From contig NZ_BIMD01000004.1 of NCBI RefSeq assembly GCF_004000905.1, positions 112,447 through 176,446 on the forward strand: 64,000 nucleotides of DNA, read 5' to 3'. Position numbers and translations under genes: made by a program. The stretch comes from Paenibacillus humicus NBRC 102415. Its GTDB lineage: Bacteria; Bacillota; Bacilli; Paenibacillales; Paenibacillaceae. Shown piece by piece: positions 25,845-33,829 of the stretch. How positions within the stretch are numbered: position 1 is the stretch's first letter; each line of letters begins with the position of its first letter. The notes beneath the pieces were generated by a model, which worked only from the letters and a program-made list of their open reading frames with translations, had not been told where the DNA came from and searched no databases.

Positions 25845-25953
25845 TGCCGAATTTTCGCTAAGAAAAACGGGGGAACCACTCGGGGTGAATGAATTCTGCA
25901 AGAGAGAATTCTAGGGAACCTTCTACCGAACCCATCAGCTAACTTCGTAGGCA
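25845..25953 (+). ncRNA. c-di-AMP riboswitch (ydaO/yuaA type)
   Basis: The conserved ydaO-yuaA blocks are present in order: CGCTAAGAAAAACGGGGG (near 25856), AACCACTCGGGGTGAAT (25874-25890), a hairpin closed by GAATTC at 25891-25896 and 25906-25911, AGGGAACCTTCTACCGAACC (near 25913), and CATCAGCTAACTTCGTAGGC (25933-25952). The first and last bases (ATGCC with GGCA) can pair as P1. This class binds cyclic di-AMP and commonly controls cell-wall hydrolases and potassium transport, which fits the NlpC/P60 gene starting 19 bases later. There is no T-run hairpin between aptamer and gene; the ribosome site GGAGGGA (25957-25963) directly follows P1. Confidence 0.92.
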
Positions 25954-25971
25954 CCGGAGGGAGAACCATCA

Positions 25972-26463
25972 GTGAAGAAAGTCATCATGTCCATTACCGC
26001 TTTCATTCTTATTGCCGTGTTCGTATCATCCAGCGTATTCGCGAGCACCGAATTGAAGTCATCCATCGGCAAGGTTCTCGGCACTCCCTACAAGTATGGG
26101 GGCACGACTACGGCAGGATTCGACTGCTCGGGATTCGTCCGCTATATTTTCGGCCAGTTCGACGTGAAGCTGCCACGCTCCTCCCAGTCCCAGGCCAAGG
26201 CCGGCACGAAGGTGGACAAGGATGATCTTCGTCCGGGGGATCTCGTCTTCTTCAACACCAGCGGCCGCGGCATCTCGCATGCCGGCATCTATGTCGGAGA
26301 CGGCAAGTTCGCCCACTCCTCGAGCAAGGGCGTCCGGTATACGGATCTGGACGATGCCTATTATGCCAAGCGCTACGTTACGGCGCGCCGCGTCGCAACG
26401 GGCGAGGATTACAGCAAGATGGTGAGCGAAGAGGAAGAAACGGCCGACGACGCCGGGGAATGA
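25972..26463 (+). CDS. Secreted NlpC/P60 endopeptidase under c-di-AMP control
   Basis: Cell-wall hydrolase of 163 residues. A signal peptide (residues 1-25, VIMSITAFILIAVFVSSSVF) leads straight into an NlpC/P60 domain with the catalytic Cys in TTAGFDCSGFVRYIF, the His in GRGISHAGIYVGDGKFAHSS and the usual LRPGDLVFF strand. A short acidic tail (SEEEETADDAGE) ends the protein. No SH3 or LysM wall-binding module is present. The GTG start at 25972 is fixed by GGAGGGA nine bases upstream. It likely cleaves gamma-D-Glu-diamino acid peptide bonds, with synthesis controlled by the c-di-AMP riboswitch. Confidence 0.93.
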   Translation: MKKVIMSITAFILIAVFVSSSVFASTELKSSIGKVLGTPYKYGGTTTAGFDCSGFVRYIFGQFDVKLPRSSQSQAKAGTKVDKDDLRPGDLVFFNTSGRGISHAGIYVGDGKFAHSSSKGVRYTDLDDAYYAKRYVTARRVATGEDYSKMVSEEEETADDAGE

Positions 26464-26484
26464 CGGACGGCTCCAGAAGGATGA

Positions 26485-26524
26485 AGAGAGACAGGCGGCA
26501 TGAGCCGCCTGTCTCTCTTTTTTT
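26485..26524 (+). terminator. Terminator of the NlpC/P60 gene
   Basis: AGAGAGACAGGCGGC pairs with GCCGCCTGTCTCTCT around ATGA, followed by a run of eight T. Confidence 0.92.
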
Positions 26525-26555
26525 GTCCAGTCGGCTGCAGTTCAGCAGCACAACC

Positions 26556-26591
26556 AAAAAGAAGCCTTCCCGCCGGGGAAGGCTTCTTTTT
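26556..26591 (-). terminator. Terminator of the gbsR-like gene
   Basis: AAAAAGAAGCCTTCCC pairs with GGGAAGGCTTCTTTTT, with T runs on both strands. It lies just after the gbsR-like stop in the minus direction and can also back up the plus-strand terminator. Confidence 0.85.
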
Positions 26592-26596
26592 GGGTT

Positions 26597-27166
26597 TCAG
26601 CTTGAAGGCTCTTCCTTCGGCACATGCTTGAAGATCTCGCCGGATTCCATGAGATCGATGACCCGGTCCAGCCACAAATAATAGTCGATCGCCTGGCGGA
26701 TCTTCTCCAGATCGCCGCCGATCAGGGCGTGCAGGGCTTCCGAGCCGCCGCTCTCGGCCAGCTTGTCCAGCTCCGCCTTGGAGCGGCGAAGCGCCATCAG
26801 GTTGAGCTCCACGGCCTTTCTCCACTTCAGGACAAAAAAATCGGCGAACGTCTGGTGCCAGTCCCGCTCGACTTCATACAAGTCCTTCCGCGAACCCTTT
26901 TCCCATACCTTGTTCACCATATTCAAATCAACCAGCGTGCGGATGCCGGTGCTCATGCTCGTTTTGCTCATTTCCATCGCTTGGCCCATCTCGTCGAGAT
27001 TCATCGGCTTGTCCTGGAAAAACATCAGCCCATACAGCAGTCCTGTAGATTGCGTAATGCCGTACAGGTCCATGTTCTTGCCGATGGACTCGATCACGCG
27101 CTTGCGCGCCTTCTGGATTGCCTGCTCCTGCGCGGCCTCCAAGCCGGCGAAATCATTGGTCATCAT
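26597..27166 (-). CDS. gbsR: GbsR/OpcR-type MarR-like regulator of glycine-betaine uptake
   Basis: Regulator of 189 residues of the GbsR family, MarR-related proteins that sense choline or betaine and repress osmoprotectant import or synthesis genes. It has an N-terminal helix (ARKRVIESIGKNMDLYGITQ), a winged helix (MNLDEMGQAMEMSKTSMSTGIRTLVDLNMVNKV, then WEKGSRKDLYEVERDW) and a long helical C-terminus. It is transcribed divergently from the betaine ABC operon, the usual arrangement for its target. Minus-strand ribosome site AAGGAG precedes ATGATG; either ATG (27166 or 27163) may be used. The symbol is given by family and context, not by proof of orthology. Confidence 0.83.
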   Translation of the reverse strand: MMTNDFAGLEAAQEQAIQKARKRVIESIGKNMDLYGITQSTGLLYGLMFFQDKPMNLDEMGQAMEMSKTSMSTGIRTLVDLNMVNKVWEKGSRKDLYEVERDWHQTFADFFVLKWRKAVELNLMALRRSKAELDKLAESGGSEALHALIGGDLEKIRQAIDYYLWLDRVIDLMESGEIFKHVPKEEPSS

Positions 27167-27297
27167 GTCCGCTCCTTCATCGCCTTCTCGGCTGACAAAG
27201 TAATTGTAAGAAACAATCCCGGCAATGTAAAGCGCTTAATGAACGAGTATATGAGAGGATACGGGAGCATTTGGCATATAAATTATATACAGAAAAA

Positions 27298-27358
27298 ACC
27301 GTACGTACTTATTATACGGATAAAACGGTTGACGGTGTCATAAATTGTTCGATAGACT
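27298..27358 (+). promoter_or_regulatory. Promoter and candidate GbsR operator for the betaine importer
   Basis: TTGACG (27329-27334), 18-base spacer, TAGACT (27353-27358) resembles a sigma-A promoter. Just upstream are overlapping inverted arms: CCGTA (27299-27303) with TACGG (27315-27319), and ACCGT (27298-27302) with ACGGT (27325-27329). These are candidates for the binding site of the divergently encoded GbsR-like protein. Confidence 0.5.
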
Positions 27359-27407
27359 AGTTCGAGTGAGCGTTGGCCGCAAGCGAGGCCATGAGGAGGT
27401 GAAGCGC

Positions 27408-28625
27408 TTGTCGATCATTGAAGTCACGGATGTGACGAAAATATTCGGCGAGGATCCAAAACGAATTCTGCCGCTTCTGAAGGAAGGGTGGAGCAAGGAC
27501 AGGATCTTTAAAGAAACGAGGCATACGGTTGGGGTCAACCGGGTTCAGTTTGCCGTCGAGCCGGGAGAAATCTTTGTCATCATGGGATTGTCCGGCAGCG
27601 GGAAATCGACTCTCGTGCGTCTGCTGAATAGGCTTATCGAGCCGACAGGAGGCGCCATCCGCATCGCGGGACAGGATATTACCCGCCTGAATGCGGAGCA
27701 GCTGAGGAAGGTGCGCCAGAAAAAGATCAGCATGGTCTTCCAGAAATTCGCGCTGTTCCCGCATCGGACGCTGCTTGAGAACGTGGAATACGGGCTTGAG
27801 GTCCAGAAGGTGCCCAAAAAGGAAAGAGAACCGAAAGCAAGGGAAGCCTTGCGGCTCGTCGGACTGGAAGAAAGGGCGGACAGTTATCCCGAGCAGCTGA
27901 GCGGCGGCATGCAGCAGCGGGTCGGACTGGCAAGGGCGCTGGCGAACGACCCTGAGATCCTGCTCATGGACGAAGCGTTCAGCGCGCTCGATCCGCTCAT
28001 CCGCAAGGATATGCAGGACGAGCTGCTGGAGCTGCAGGAGAAAATGAAAAAAACGATCGTGTTCATTACGCATGATTTGGATGAGGCGCTGCGGATCGGA
28101 GACCGCATCGCGCTCATGAAGGACGGAGCGATCGTGCAGATCGGCACGCCGGAAGAAATCATGGTCAATCCTGCCAATGAATATGTGGAGCGGTTCGTCG
28201 AGGACGTGGATTTGTCCAAGGTGCTGACCGCCTCCCATGTGATGCGGCGTCCCGAGACGATCGGTCTCGACCGCGGCGCCAGGGTCGCCCTGCAGCTGAT
28301 GCGCGAGAGCGGCATCTCCAATCTGTTCGTGACGGACCGCAGCCGCAAGCTGATCGGCGTCCTCACCGCCGACGACGCGTCGGAGGCGGTGAAGCGCGGA
28401 CAGCCGCTGGAGGAGATCGTCATCCGGGATACTCCGGTCGTCGCTCCGGAGATGCTGCTCCACGAGCTGTTCGATATATGCGGCACCAGCAAGTATCCGG
28501 TCGCCGTCGTGAACGAGGCGGGACGCATCGTCGGCGTCATCGTGCGCGGAGCCGTGCTCGGAGCGCTTGCCGGACATGTCGCGAATCGGGAGGTGAGCGT
28601 GGATGCTGCCGAAACTACCGCTTGA
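27408..28625 (+). CDS. opuAA: Glycine-betaine/proline ABC transporter ATP-binding protein
   Basis: ATPase of 405 residues of the OpuAA/ProV type. Walker A is GLSGSGKST, the signature is LSGGMQQRVGLARAL, Walker B is ILLMDEAFSALD, and the switch His is in VFITHDLDEALR. Two C-terminal CBS domains (residues of about 275-395; RSRKLIGVLTADDAS and GRIVGVIVRGAVLG), known in OpuA-type systems to sense ionic strength, are present. The TTG start at 27408 is chosen because GAGGAGGTG (27393-27401) lies 7 bases upstream and the protein then begins MSIIEVTDVTKIFG, as in family members. The gene overlaps the permease gene by 23 bases. Confidence 0.93.
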   Translation: MSIIEVTDVTKIFGEDPKRILPLLKEGWSKDRIFKETRHTVGVNRVQFAVEPGEIFVIMGLSGSGKSTLVRLLNRLIEPTGGAIRIAGQDITRLNAEQLRKVRQKKISMVFQKFALFPHRTLLENVEYGLEVQKVPKKEREPKAREALRLVGLEERADSYPEQLSGGMQQRVGLARALANDPEILLMDEAFSALDPLIRKDMQDELLELQEKMKKTIVFITHDLDEALRIGDRIALMKDGAIVQIGTPEEIMVNPANEYVERFVEDVDLSKVLTASHVMRRPETIGLDRGARVALQLMRESGISNLFVTDRSRKLIGVLTADDASEAVKRGQPLEEIVIRDTPVVAPEMLLHELFDICGTSKYPVAVVNEAGRIVGVIVRGAVLGALAGHVANREVSVDAAETTA

Positions 28626-29448
28626 TAAATGGGTGGACCGTATGGTCGATTCCATCGAGGAGAACTTGAATTTCCTGTTCGATCCGATTTCGGCCGCAAT
28701 CGAAGGCGTCGTGGACTTTTTCTCTTATCTGCTCCATCTTCCGCCTGCGATCGTGCTGATCGTTCTGTTTGCGGCGCTGGCCTGGTGGATCATGCGCTGG
28801 CCGATGGCGCTGTTCACGTTCGTCGGCTTGTTCCTGATCGACAATCTCGGTTATTGGGACCATACGATGGATACGCTGGCGCTCGTGCTGACATCGGCGA
28901 TCGTCAGCATCGTGCTCGGCGTGCCGATCGGAATCGCCTGCGCCCGCAACAACCGCACGCAGAGCATCGTGACGCCCATCCTTGATTTCATGCAGACGAT
29001 GCCGGCGTTCGTCTACCTGATCCCGGCCGTGACGTTTTTCAATCTGGGCGTTGTGCCCGGCGTCATCGCCTCGGTCATTTTTGCGGTGCCGCCGACGATC
29101 CGCCTGACGAATCTCGGCATACGCCAGGTGCCGGCCGACCTGGTGGAGGCGGCCGATTCCTTCGGCTCCACCCCTTCCCAGAAGCTGTTCAAGGTGCAGC
29201 TGCCGCTCGCGGTGCCATCGATCATGGCAGGCATCAACCAGACGCTCATGCTCGCCCTGTCCATGGTCGTCATCGCTTCCCTGATCGGGGCGCAGGGCAT
29301 CGGAGCGGATGTATACCGCGCCGTCAGCCAAATCAAGACGGGCAAAGGCTTCGAAGCCGGCCTGGCCATCGTCATACTGGCGATCTTCCTGGATCGGCTG
29401 ACGCAGCATCTCGTCAAAGGAAAAAAACATGCGGACAGGAGAGGATAG
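28603..29448 (+). CDS. opuAB: Glycine-betaine ABC transporter permease
   Basis: Permease of 281 residues of the OpuAB/ProW type: an amphipathic N-terminus (LPLDKWVDRMVDSIEENLNF), then about seven hydrophobic segments and the EAA loop LVEAADSFGSTPSQKLFKVQLP near residue 180. The conserved SMVVIASLIGAQGIG stretch of betaine permeases is present. It overlaps the ATPase gene and is followed 3 bases later by the binding-protein gene, giving the canonical AA-AB-AC order. Confidence 0.93.
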   Translation: MLPKLPLDKWVDRMVDSIEENLNFLFDPISAAIEGVVDFFSYLLHLPPAIVLIVLFAALAWWIMRWPMALFTFVGLFLIDNLGYWDHTMDTLALVLTSAIVSIVLGVPIGIACARNNRTQSIVTPILDFMQTMPAFVYLIPAVTFFNLGVVPGVIASVIFAVPPTIRLTNLGIRQVPADLVEAADSFGSTPSQKLFKVQLPLAVPSIMAGINQTLMLALSMVVIASLIGAQGIGADVYRAVSQIKTGKGFEAGLAIVILAIFLDRLTQHLVKGKKHADRRG

Positions 29449-29451
29449 ATT

Positions 29452-30363
29452 TTGATTCGGAATTCTTGGAAAATGGTTGGGGTACTCGGACTTGCAGGAG
29501 CCATCGCGCTTGGAGGCTGTTCTTCGAACAGCAATGACAATGGAACGGCTTCCGGGGGAAGCGGGGAGTCTGTCGGCAAGGCTGTCGGCCATAAAATCAT
29601 CGGCATCGATCCCGGCGCCGGCCTGATGGCTGCCGCCAACCGTGCTGTCGAGGACTACGGCCTGTCGGACTGGACGCTGGTCGAAGGCTCCGGAGCGGCG
29701 ATGACCGTAGCGCTCGACAAGGCGATCAAAAAGAAGGAGCCGATCATCGTCACCGGCTGGACGCCTCACTGGATGTTCGCGAAGTATGATCTGAAATATC
29801 TGGACGATCCCAAAAAATCGTTCGGGGAAGACGAGGAAATCCATACGATCGTCCGCGGCGGACTGAAGCAGGATGCGCCGTCGGCTTATGAATTCCTCGA
29901 CCGCTTCGAATGGACGGATGCCGACATGGCCAAAGTGATGGTGGCCATTCAGGAAGGCGCCGATCCCGCTGCCGCCGCCGCCGATTGGGCGAAGGACAAT
30001 GCCGGCTTGATCGACGGCTGGGTGGACGGCATCGAGAAGGTGTCCGGCAAGCCGTTCAAGCTCGCTTACGTAGCCTGGGATTCCGAGATCGCCAGCACGA
30101 ACGTGGTGGCATGGGTGCTGGAGAACCGCCTCGGCTACAAGACGGAGCTGCTGCAGGTGGAAGCCGGTCCGATGTGGGCGGGAGTGGCGAACGGCGACGC
30201 GGACGCGATCGTCGCGGCTTGGCTGCCGATTACGCACAAGGACTATGCGGAGCAGTACAAGGACAAGTACGAGGATCTCGGGGCGAATTTGAAGGGAACG
30301 AAGCTTGGCCTCGTCGTTCCTTCTTATATGGACATTTCCTCGATCGAGGATTTGGCCAAGTAG
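29452..30363 (+). CDS. opuAC: Glycine-betaine-binding lipoprotein
   Basis: Substrate-binding lipoprotein of 303 residues. The signal ends in the lipobox IALGGC with Cys23. The Trp residues expected for the aromatic cage that grips the quaternary ammonium group are present in VTGWTPHWMFAKYDLKYLDD, YVAWDSEIASTNVVAWVL and EAGPMWAGVANGDADAIVAAW. It starts at TTG 29452 after AGGAGAGG. It is last in the operon, before a strong terminator. Osmotic-stress induction is expected from the family. Confidence 0.93.
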   Translation: MIRNSWKMVGVLGLAGAIALGGCSSNSNDNGTASGGSGESVGKAVGHKIIGIDPGAGLMAAANRAVEDYGLSDWTLVEGSGAAMTVALDKAIKKKEPIIVTGWTPHWMFAKYDLKYLDDPKKSFGEDEEIHTIVRGGLKQDAPSAYEFLDRFEWTDADMAKVMVAIQEGADPAAAAADWAKDNAGLIDGWVDGIEKVSGKPFKLAYVAWDSEIASTNVVAWVLENRLGYKTELLQVEAGPMWAGVANGDADAIVAAWLPITHKDYAEQYKDKYEDLGANLKGTKLGLVVPSYMDISSIEDLAK

Positions 30364-30431
30364 GACAGCATCGGAGTCCCGGCAGGCACCAGGCACAAGA
30401 ATGAGCTTGAGCCGCTTGCCGGACGAAAAAG

Positions 30432-30482
30432 AAAACCAGGAGGCAGACGCATTTTCGGATGCGCCTGCCTCCTGGTTTTTTT
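30432..30482. terminator. Terminator after the betaine importer operon
   Basis: AAAACCAGGAGGCAG pairs with CTGCCTCCTGGTTTT around a smaller inner stem (GCAT/ATGC), followed by seven T. Its 3' edge touches the stop of the convergent TPR gene, and the A run on the other side lets it serve both. Confidence 0.9.
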
Positions 30483-31335
30483 ATGGCTTGGCGAGGGAGA
30501 GCCGCTTTAACCTCTCGAGCCGCTCGGGCTCGGAAAACCAGCGGTCCCGGGAAAGGAGCGAATGCGCCTCGCCGAAGCATTCGGCGGCTTCATGCGAGCG
30601 TCCAAGCGCAAGCAGGCATTCGCCAAGCTCCTCGTAGACGTACCCGTCCGGATCGGCGGCATCCCTATGCTTCAGCAGATCCAGCTGAATCGGATAAGCT
30701 TCGTCGGCCCGGCCGAGCAGGCGGAGCACCTTGGCCTCGCACCATCTCGCAATCGCAATCGGCTTGGGGCTCCCCTGCTCCAGGCGGAAGGACAAAGCCT
30801 TTCTGAACAGCTCCAGAGCCTCTTCCAGCTCGCCGGTCTCGACCTTGGCCCAGCCGACGTTGTTGTACAGCGATCCAAGCCAGCGGCTCGCAGCCGGACT
30901 GCTCTCGGCCAGCCGGAGCGCCTTGTCGTTCCATTCGGCCCGCTTGTCCGCGGCCGGCTCCGCGATTCCGAGCATATGAGCGGCGTCGACGGCATAATCG
31001 TCCTCTCCCGACTCCAGGCCGAGCTCCCAGGCCGCGACAAAACAAGGCAGCGATTCCGGCTGGCGGGAGGAGGAGTTGTAGACCCGTCCCCGCTCCAGCA
31101 GGCAGCGGATTACGGCCGAAGGAGGGGAGTCCGCAAGCAGCGCCTGCGCCTCGTCCAGGACAGCCTCGGCTTCCTCGAATTTCTGCTGCAAGCCCAGCGA
31201 GCGGGCAATCTGCGTCAGCAGTTCGGCCCGGTAGCCGCAGCTCTCGGAATCCTTGATTTCCCCGTATCGGGCACGGAACCGCTGCTCCGTCTGATCCGGC
31301 TGCTGATAATCCCACATGGCATCGAAATCTCTCAT
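30481..31335 (-). CDS. TPR-repeat protein of unknown role
   Basis: Cytoplasmic protein of 284 residues, predicted all-helical. Tetratricopeptide-like units include EEAEAVLDEAQALLADSPPS, YNNVGWAKVETGELEEALEL followed by FRKALSFRLEQ, and YEELGECLLALGRSHEAAEC. There is no DNA-binding, signal or membrane segment, so it is not a complete Rap or PlcR-type regulator. I place the start at ATG 31335 (MRDFDAMWDYQQPDQ), which has a TGGAG site 8 bases upstream; the frame runs 34 codons further without support. Partners unknown. Confidence 0.72.
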   Translation of the reverse strand: MRDFDAMWDYQQPDQTEQRFRARYGEIKDSESCGYRAELLTQIARSLGLQQKFEEAEAVLDEAQALLADSPPSAVIRCLLERGRVYNSSSRQPESLPCFVAAWELGLESGEDDYAVDAAHMLGIAEPAADKRAEWNDKALRLAESSPAASRWLGSLYNNVGWAKVETGELEEALELFRKALSFRLEQGSPKPIAIARWCEAKVLRLLGRADEAYPIQLDLLKHRDAADPDGYVYEELGECLLALGRSHEAAECFGEAHSLLSRDRWFSEPERLERLKRLSLAKP

Positions 31336-31598
31336 CGCATATACTCCAGTCATGATATGATTTGGATCGATTATCCGAACGACAACGGCTGAAACCGGAA
31401 TTCGAGCCTGCAGCCGCTGCGCAGTTTTCAGAATCATTCCATCCGCTCCGCCGCGACTTGCGCATGGCTATCGTTCATTTTAATCGAGATCGCCTGCTTC
31501 GTACACATTCCGTTTTCCGGAGGAGGAAGGGATGGAGCTGTTCATCGCGCCGTATTATAATGAAAGAAAGAAGGGCAGGAAGAAATGAGGCGAGGCGA

Positions 31599-32075
31599 AT
31601 GATTTTGGTCAGCTCCTGTCTGGCCGGGCATGAGGTCAGGTATAACGGAACGCACTGCCTGAGCGAAAAGATCGGGGCGCTGCTCCGTGACGGGCGCGCT
31701 GCCGCTGTCTGTCCGGAGCTTATGGGAGGCTTCTCGACTCCCCGCGAGCCGGCGGAGATTCAGGGAGGCAGCGGAGAAGATGTTCTGGACGGCGCTGCGC
31801 GCGTCGTAGACCGAGCCGGACTCGATGTCACGGCCCTCTATCTGGCGGGAGCGTACAAGACGCTGGAGCAGGCGAGGGCGGTCGGCGCCGATACCGTCAT
31901 TTTGAAGGAGAACAGTCCGTCCTGCGGAAGCTCCGCCATTTATGACGGCCATTTCAACGGCATGAAAATTCCCGGCAGCGGCGTCACGGCCGCTTTGCTG
32001 CGCCGCCACGGAATTCGGGTGCTGTCGGAGGAAGAGATGCAGGAATGGGACGGGGCGAGCTGTGCCCAAGGATGA
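31599..32075 (+). CDS. DUF523 family protein
   Basis: Protein of 158 residues of the DUF523 (YbbK-like) family, function unknown. Conserved features are present: an N-terminal VSSCLAGHEVRYNGTHCLSE, the AAVCPELMGGFSTPREPAEI strand with its Cys, and ILKENSPSCGSSAIYDG with a further Cys. Three conserved Cys suggest a metal, cluster or thiol role, which is inference. The start is set at ATG 31599, where the family begins; the longer frame upstream lacks conservation. The ribosome site is weak (GAGGCGA). Confidence 0.85.
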   Translation: MILVSSCLAGHEVRYNGTHCLSEKIGALLRDGRAAAVCPELMGGFSTPREPAEIQGGSGEDVLDGAARVVDRAGLDVTALYLAGAYKTLEQARAVGADTVILKENSPSCGSSAIYDGHFNGMKIPGSGVTAALLRRHGIRVLSEEEMQEWDGASCAQG

Positions 32076-32170
32076 TCCTGACTGCCGAGTGGGCGGCTGG
32101 TTCTGCAGGCGCAGGTCCCTAATAAGGGAGAGGCTTGGCTTGGAAATTGGGCATGAATAAGCAATCCGTC

Positions 32171-32199
32171 TTGACATACATACCCCCTGGGGGTATATT
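32171..32199 (+). promoter_or_regulatory. Copper-responsive promoter with CsoR-type operator
   Basis: TTGACA (32171-32176) and TATATT (32194-32199) are separated by 17 bases. The spacer and -10 edge hold the perfect palindrome ATACCCCC-T-GGGGGTAT (32180-32196), which matches the G-tract/C-tract operators of the Cu(I) sensor CsoR. A repressor bound here would shut the promoter until copper releases it. Confidence 0.88.
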
Positions 32200-32258
32200 G
32201 GGAGGGAAAGAGCATTCAAATCCCGGCTCCGGCAGAGCCTGAAGGAGATGTGGAATAG

Positions 32259-32459
32259 ATGGCGACAGAAGTTCTTCAAGTGAAGGGAATGTCCTGCGGG
32301 CATTGCGTCAGCTCCGTCGAAGGAGCGGTCCGGAATGCGGGCGGCGCCGCGAAGGTCGACCTTGCATCCGGCAAGGTAACGGTGGAATTCGACGATTCCA
32401 AGCTGTCCGTACAGGCGATCAAGGAAGTCATCGAAGAGCAGGGCTACGATGTCGTTTGA
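32259..32459 (+). CDS. copZ: Copper chaperone CopZ
   Basis: Heavy-metal-associated domain protein of 66 residues, the full length of the CopZ family. The Cu(I)-binding motif is GMSCGHCVSSV with Cys13 and Cys16 at the usual position, and the ferredoxin-like fold ends with KEVIEEQGYDVV. It carries Cu(I) to a CopA exporter, but neither copA nor csoR is found in this window, so it is a single-gene unit under the CsoR-type promoter. The ribosome site GAAGGAGATG lies upstream. Confidence 0.93.
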   Translation: MATEVLQVKGMSCGHCVSSVEGAVRNAGGAAKVDLASGKVTVEFDDSKLSVQAIKEVIEEQGYDVV

Positions 32460-32485
32460 TTTGAAGAGATAGGCTAGCTTCAACC

Positions 32486-32527
32486 GGGAAGGATTCGAGC
32501 GGCAAGCGCTCGTTTCCTTCCTTTTTT
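32486..32527 (+). terminator. Terminator of copZ
   Basis: Outer GGGAAGGA pairs with TCCTTCC, inner CGAGCG pairs with CGCTCG, followed by TTTTTT. Confidence 0.8.
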
Positions 32528-32666
32528 GTTTCAAGCGGCAGGGGACGGAAGCGATGTCGCCATTTTGCATAAAGAATGTCCTCATTCGCTACTCTTTTCC
32601 ATCCAGGCTCTGTGTTACATTAAAGATGGGTAAGGGCTTTCAATTACAAGTTGCGGAGGTTGGACA

Positions 32667-33746
32667 ATGAGCAAACTGCGTGTGGGCATCATCGGCTGCG
32701 GCGGCATCGCGAACGGCAAGCATCTGCCGGCATTGAGCCAGAACGGAAACGTGGAACTTGCGGCATTTTGCGATATCGTCGAGGAGAAGGCGCGCCAGGC
32801 CGCGGATCAGTACGGCATTGAAGGCGCAGCCGTATATACCGACTATCAGGAGCTGCTGAAGGACGGCAGCCTGGATATCGTGCATGTGCTGACGCCGAAC
32901 GATTCGCATTCGCCGATCTCGGTCGCCGCGCTGGATGCCGGCAAGCATGTCATGTGCGAGAAGCCGATGGCCAAGACCGCGGAGGAAGCCAGAGCGATGC
33001 TGGAGGCGGCGCGCCGCTCCGGCAAGAAGCTGACGATCGGGTACAACAACCGCTTCCGTCCGGACAGCCAGCATCTCAAGAAGGTGTGCGAGGCCGGAGA
33101 GCTGGGCGAGATCTATTACGCCAAGGCGCATGCGATCCGCCGCCGCGCCGTTCCGACCTGGGGCGTCTTTTTGGATGAGGAAAAGCAAGGCGGGGGACCG
33201 CTTATCGATATCGGCACCCATGCGCTGGACTTGACGCTGTGGATGATGGACAACTACAAGCCGGTGTCGGTGACGGGCTCGGTCTTCCACAAGCTCGGCT
33301 CCAAGGAGAACGCGGCCAATGCATGGGGACCATGGGACCCGGCCAAGTTCACCGTGGAAGACTCCGCAATGGGCTTCATCAAGATGGAGAACGGCGCGAC
33401 GATCGTGCTCGAAGCGAGCTGGGCGCTCAACACGCTGGACATCGACGAAGCGAAATGCTCGCTCAGCGGGACGGAAGGCGGAGCCGACATGAAGGGCGGC
33501 CTCCGGATCAACGGCGAGGACAGCAGCCGCCTGTACGTCAAGGAAATCGATCTGAACGCAGGCGGTGTCGCCTTCTACAGCGGCACGTCGCAGCGCGATA
33601 TCGACGTGGAATGCTCCGCCTGGATCGATTCCGTTCTCAACGATACGGAACCGGTCGTGAAGCCGGAGCAGGCGCTTGTCGTGACGGAGATTCTCGAAGC
33701 GATCTATGAGTCCGCCCGTACGGGCAAGACGGTGTATTTCGACTAA
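32667..33746 (+). CDS. Gfo/Idh/MocA-family oxidoreductase
   Basis: NAD(P)-dependent dehydrogenase of 359 residues. The Rossmann motif is VGIIGCGGIANGKHLPAL; the catalytic region shows HVMCEKPMAKTAEEARAML with the conserved EKP, and GGGPLIDIGTHALDLTLWMM with the His of the active site. Members act on sugars, inositols or sugar acids. Neighbours give no pathway hint and the substrate is open. It is a single-gene unit with ribosome site CGGAGG and its own terminator. Confidence 0.9.
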   Translation: MSKLRVGIIGCGGIANGKHLPALSQNGNVELAAFCDIVEEKARQAADQYGIEGAAVYTDYQELLKDGSLDIVHVLTPNDSHSPISVAALDAGKHVMCEKPMAKTAEEARAMLEAARRSGKKLTIGYNNRFRPDSQHLKKVCEAGELGEIYYAKAHAIRRRAVPTWGVFLDEEKQGGGPLIDIGTHALDLTLWMMDNYKPVSVTGSVFHKLGSKENAANAWGPWDPAKFTVEDSAMGFIKMENGATIVLEASWALNTLDIDEAKCSLSGTEGGADMKGGLRINGEDSSRLYVKEIDLNAGGVAFYSGTSQRDIDVECSAWIDSVLNDTEPVVKPEQALVVTEILEAIYESARTGKTVYFD

Positions 33747-33755
33747 TACGGCCAT

Positions 33756-33800
33756 GCAAAAAAACGGTCCTCTCCCGGCGACGGGAGGACCGTTTTTTGC
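33756..33800. terminator. Terminator between the oxidoreductase and YdcF genes
   Basis: AAAAAACGGTCCTCTCCCG pairs with CGGGAGGACCGTTTTTT, with a T run on each strand, so it can serve both convergent genes. Confidence 0.9.
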
Positions 33801-33829
33801 ATTTTACCGTTGTTTTACGCGTGGGGTTC

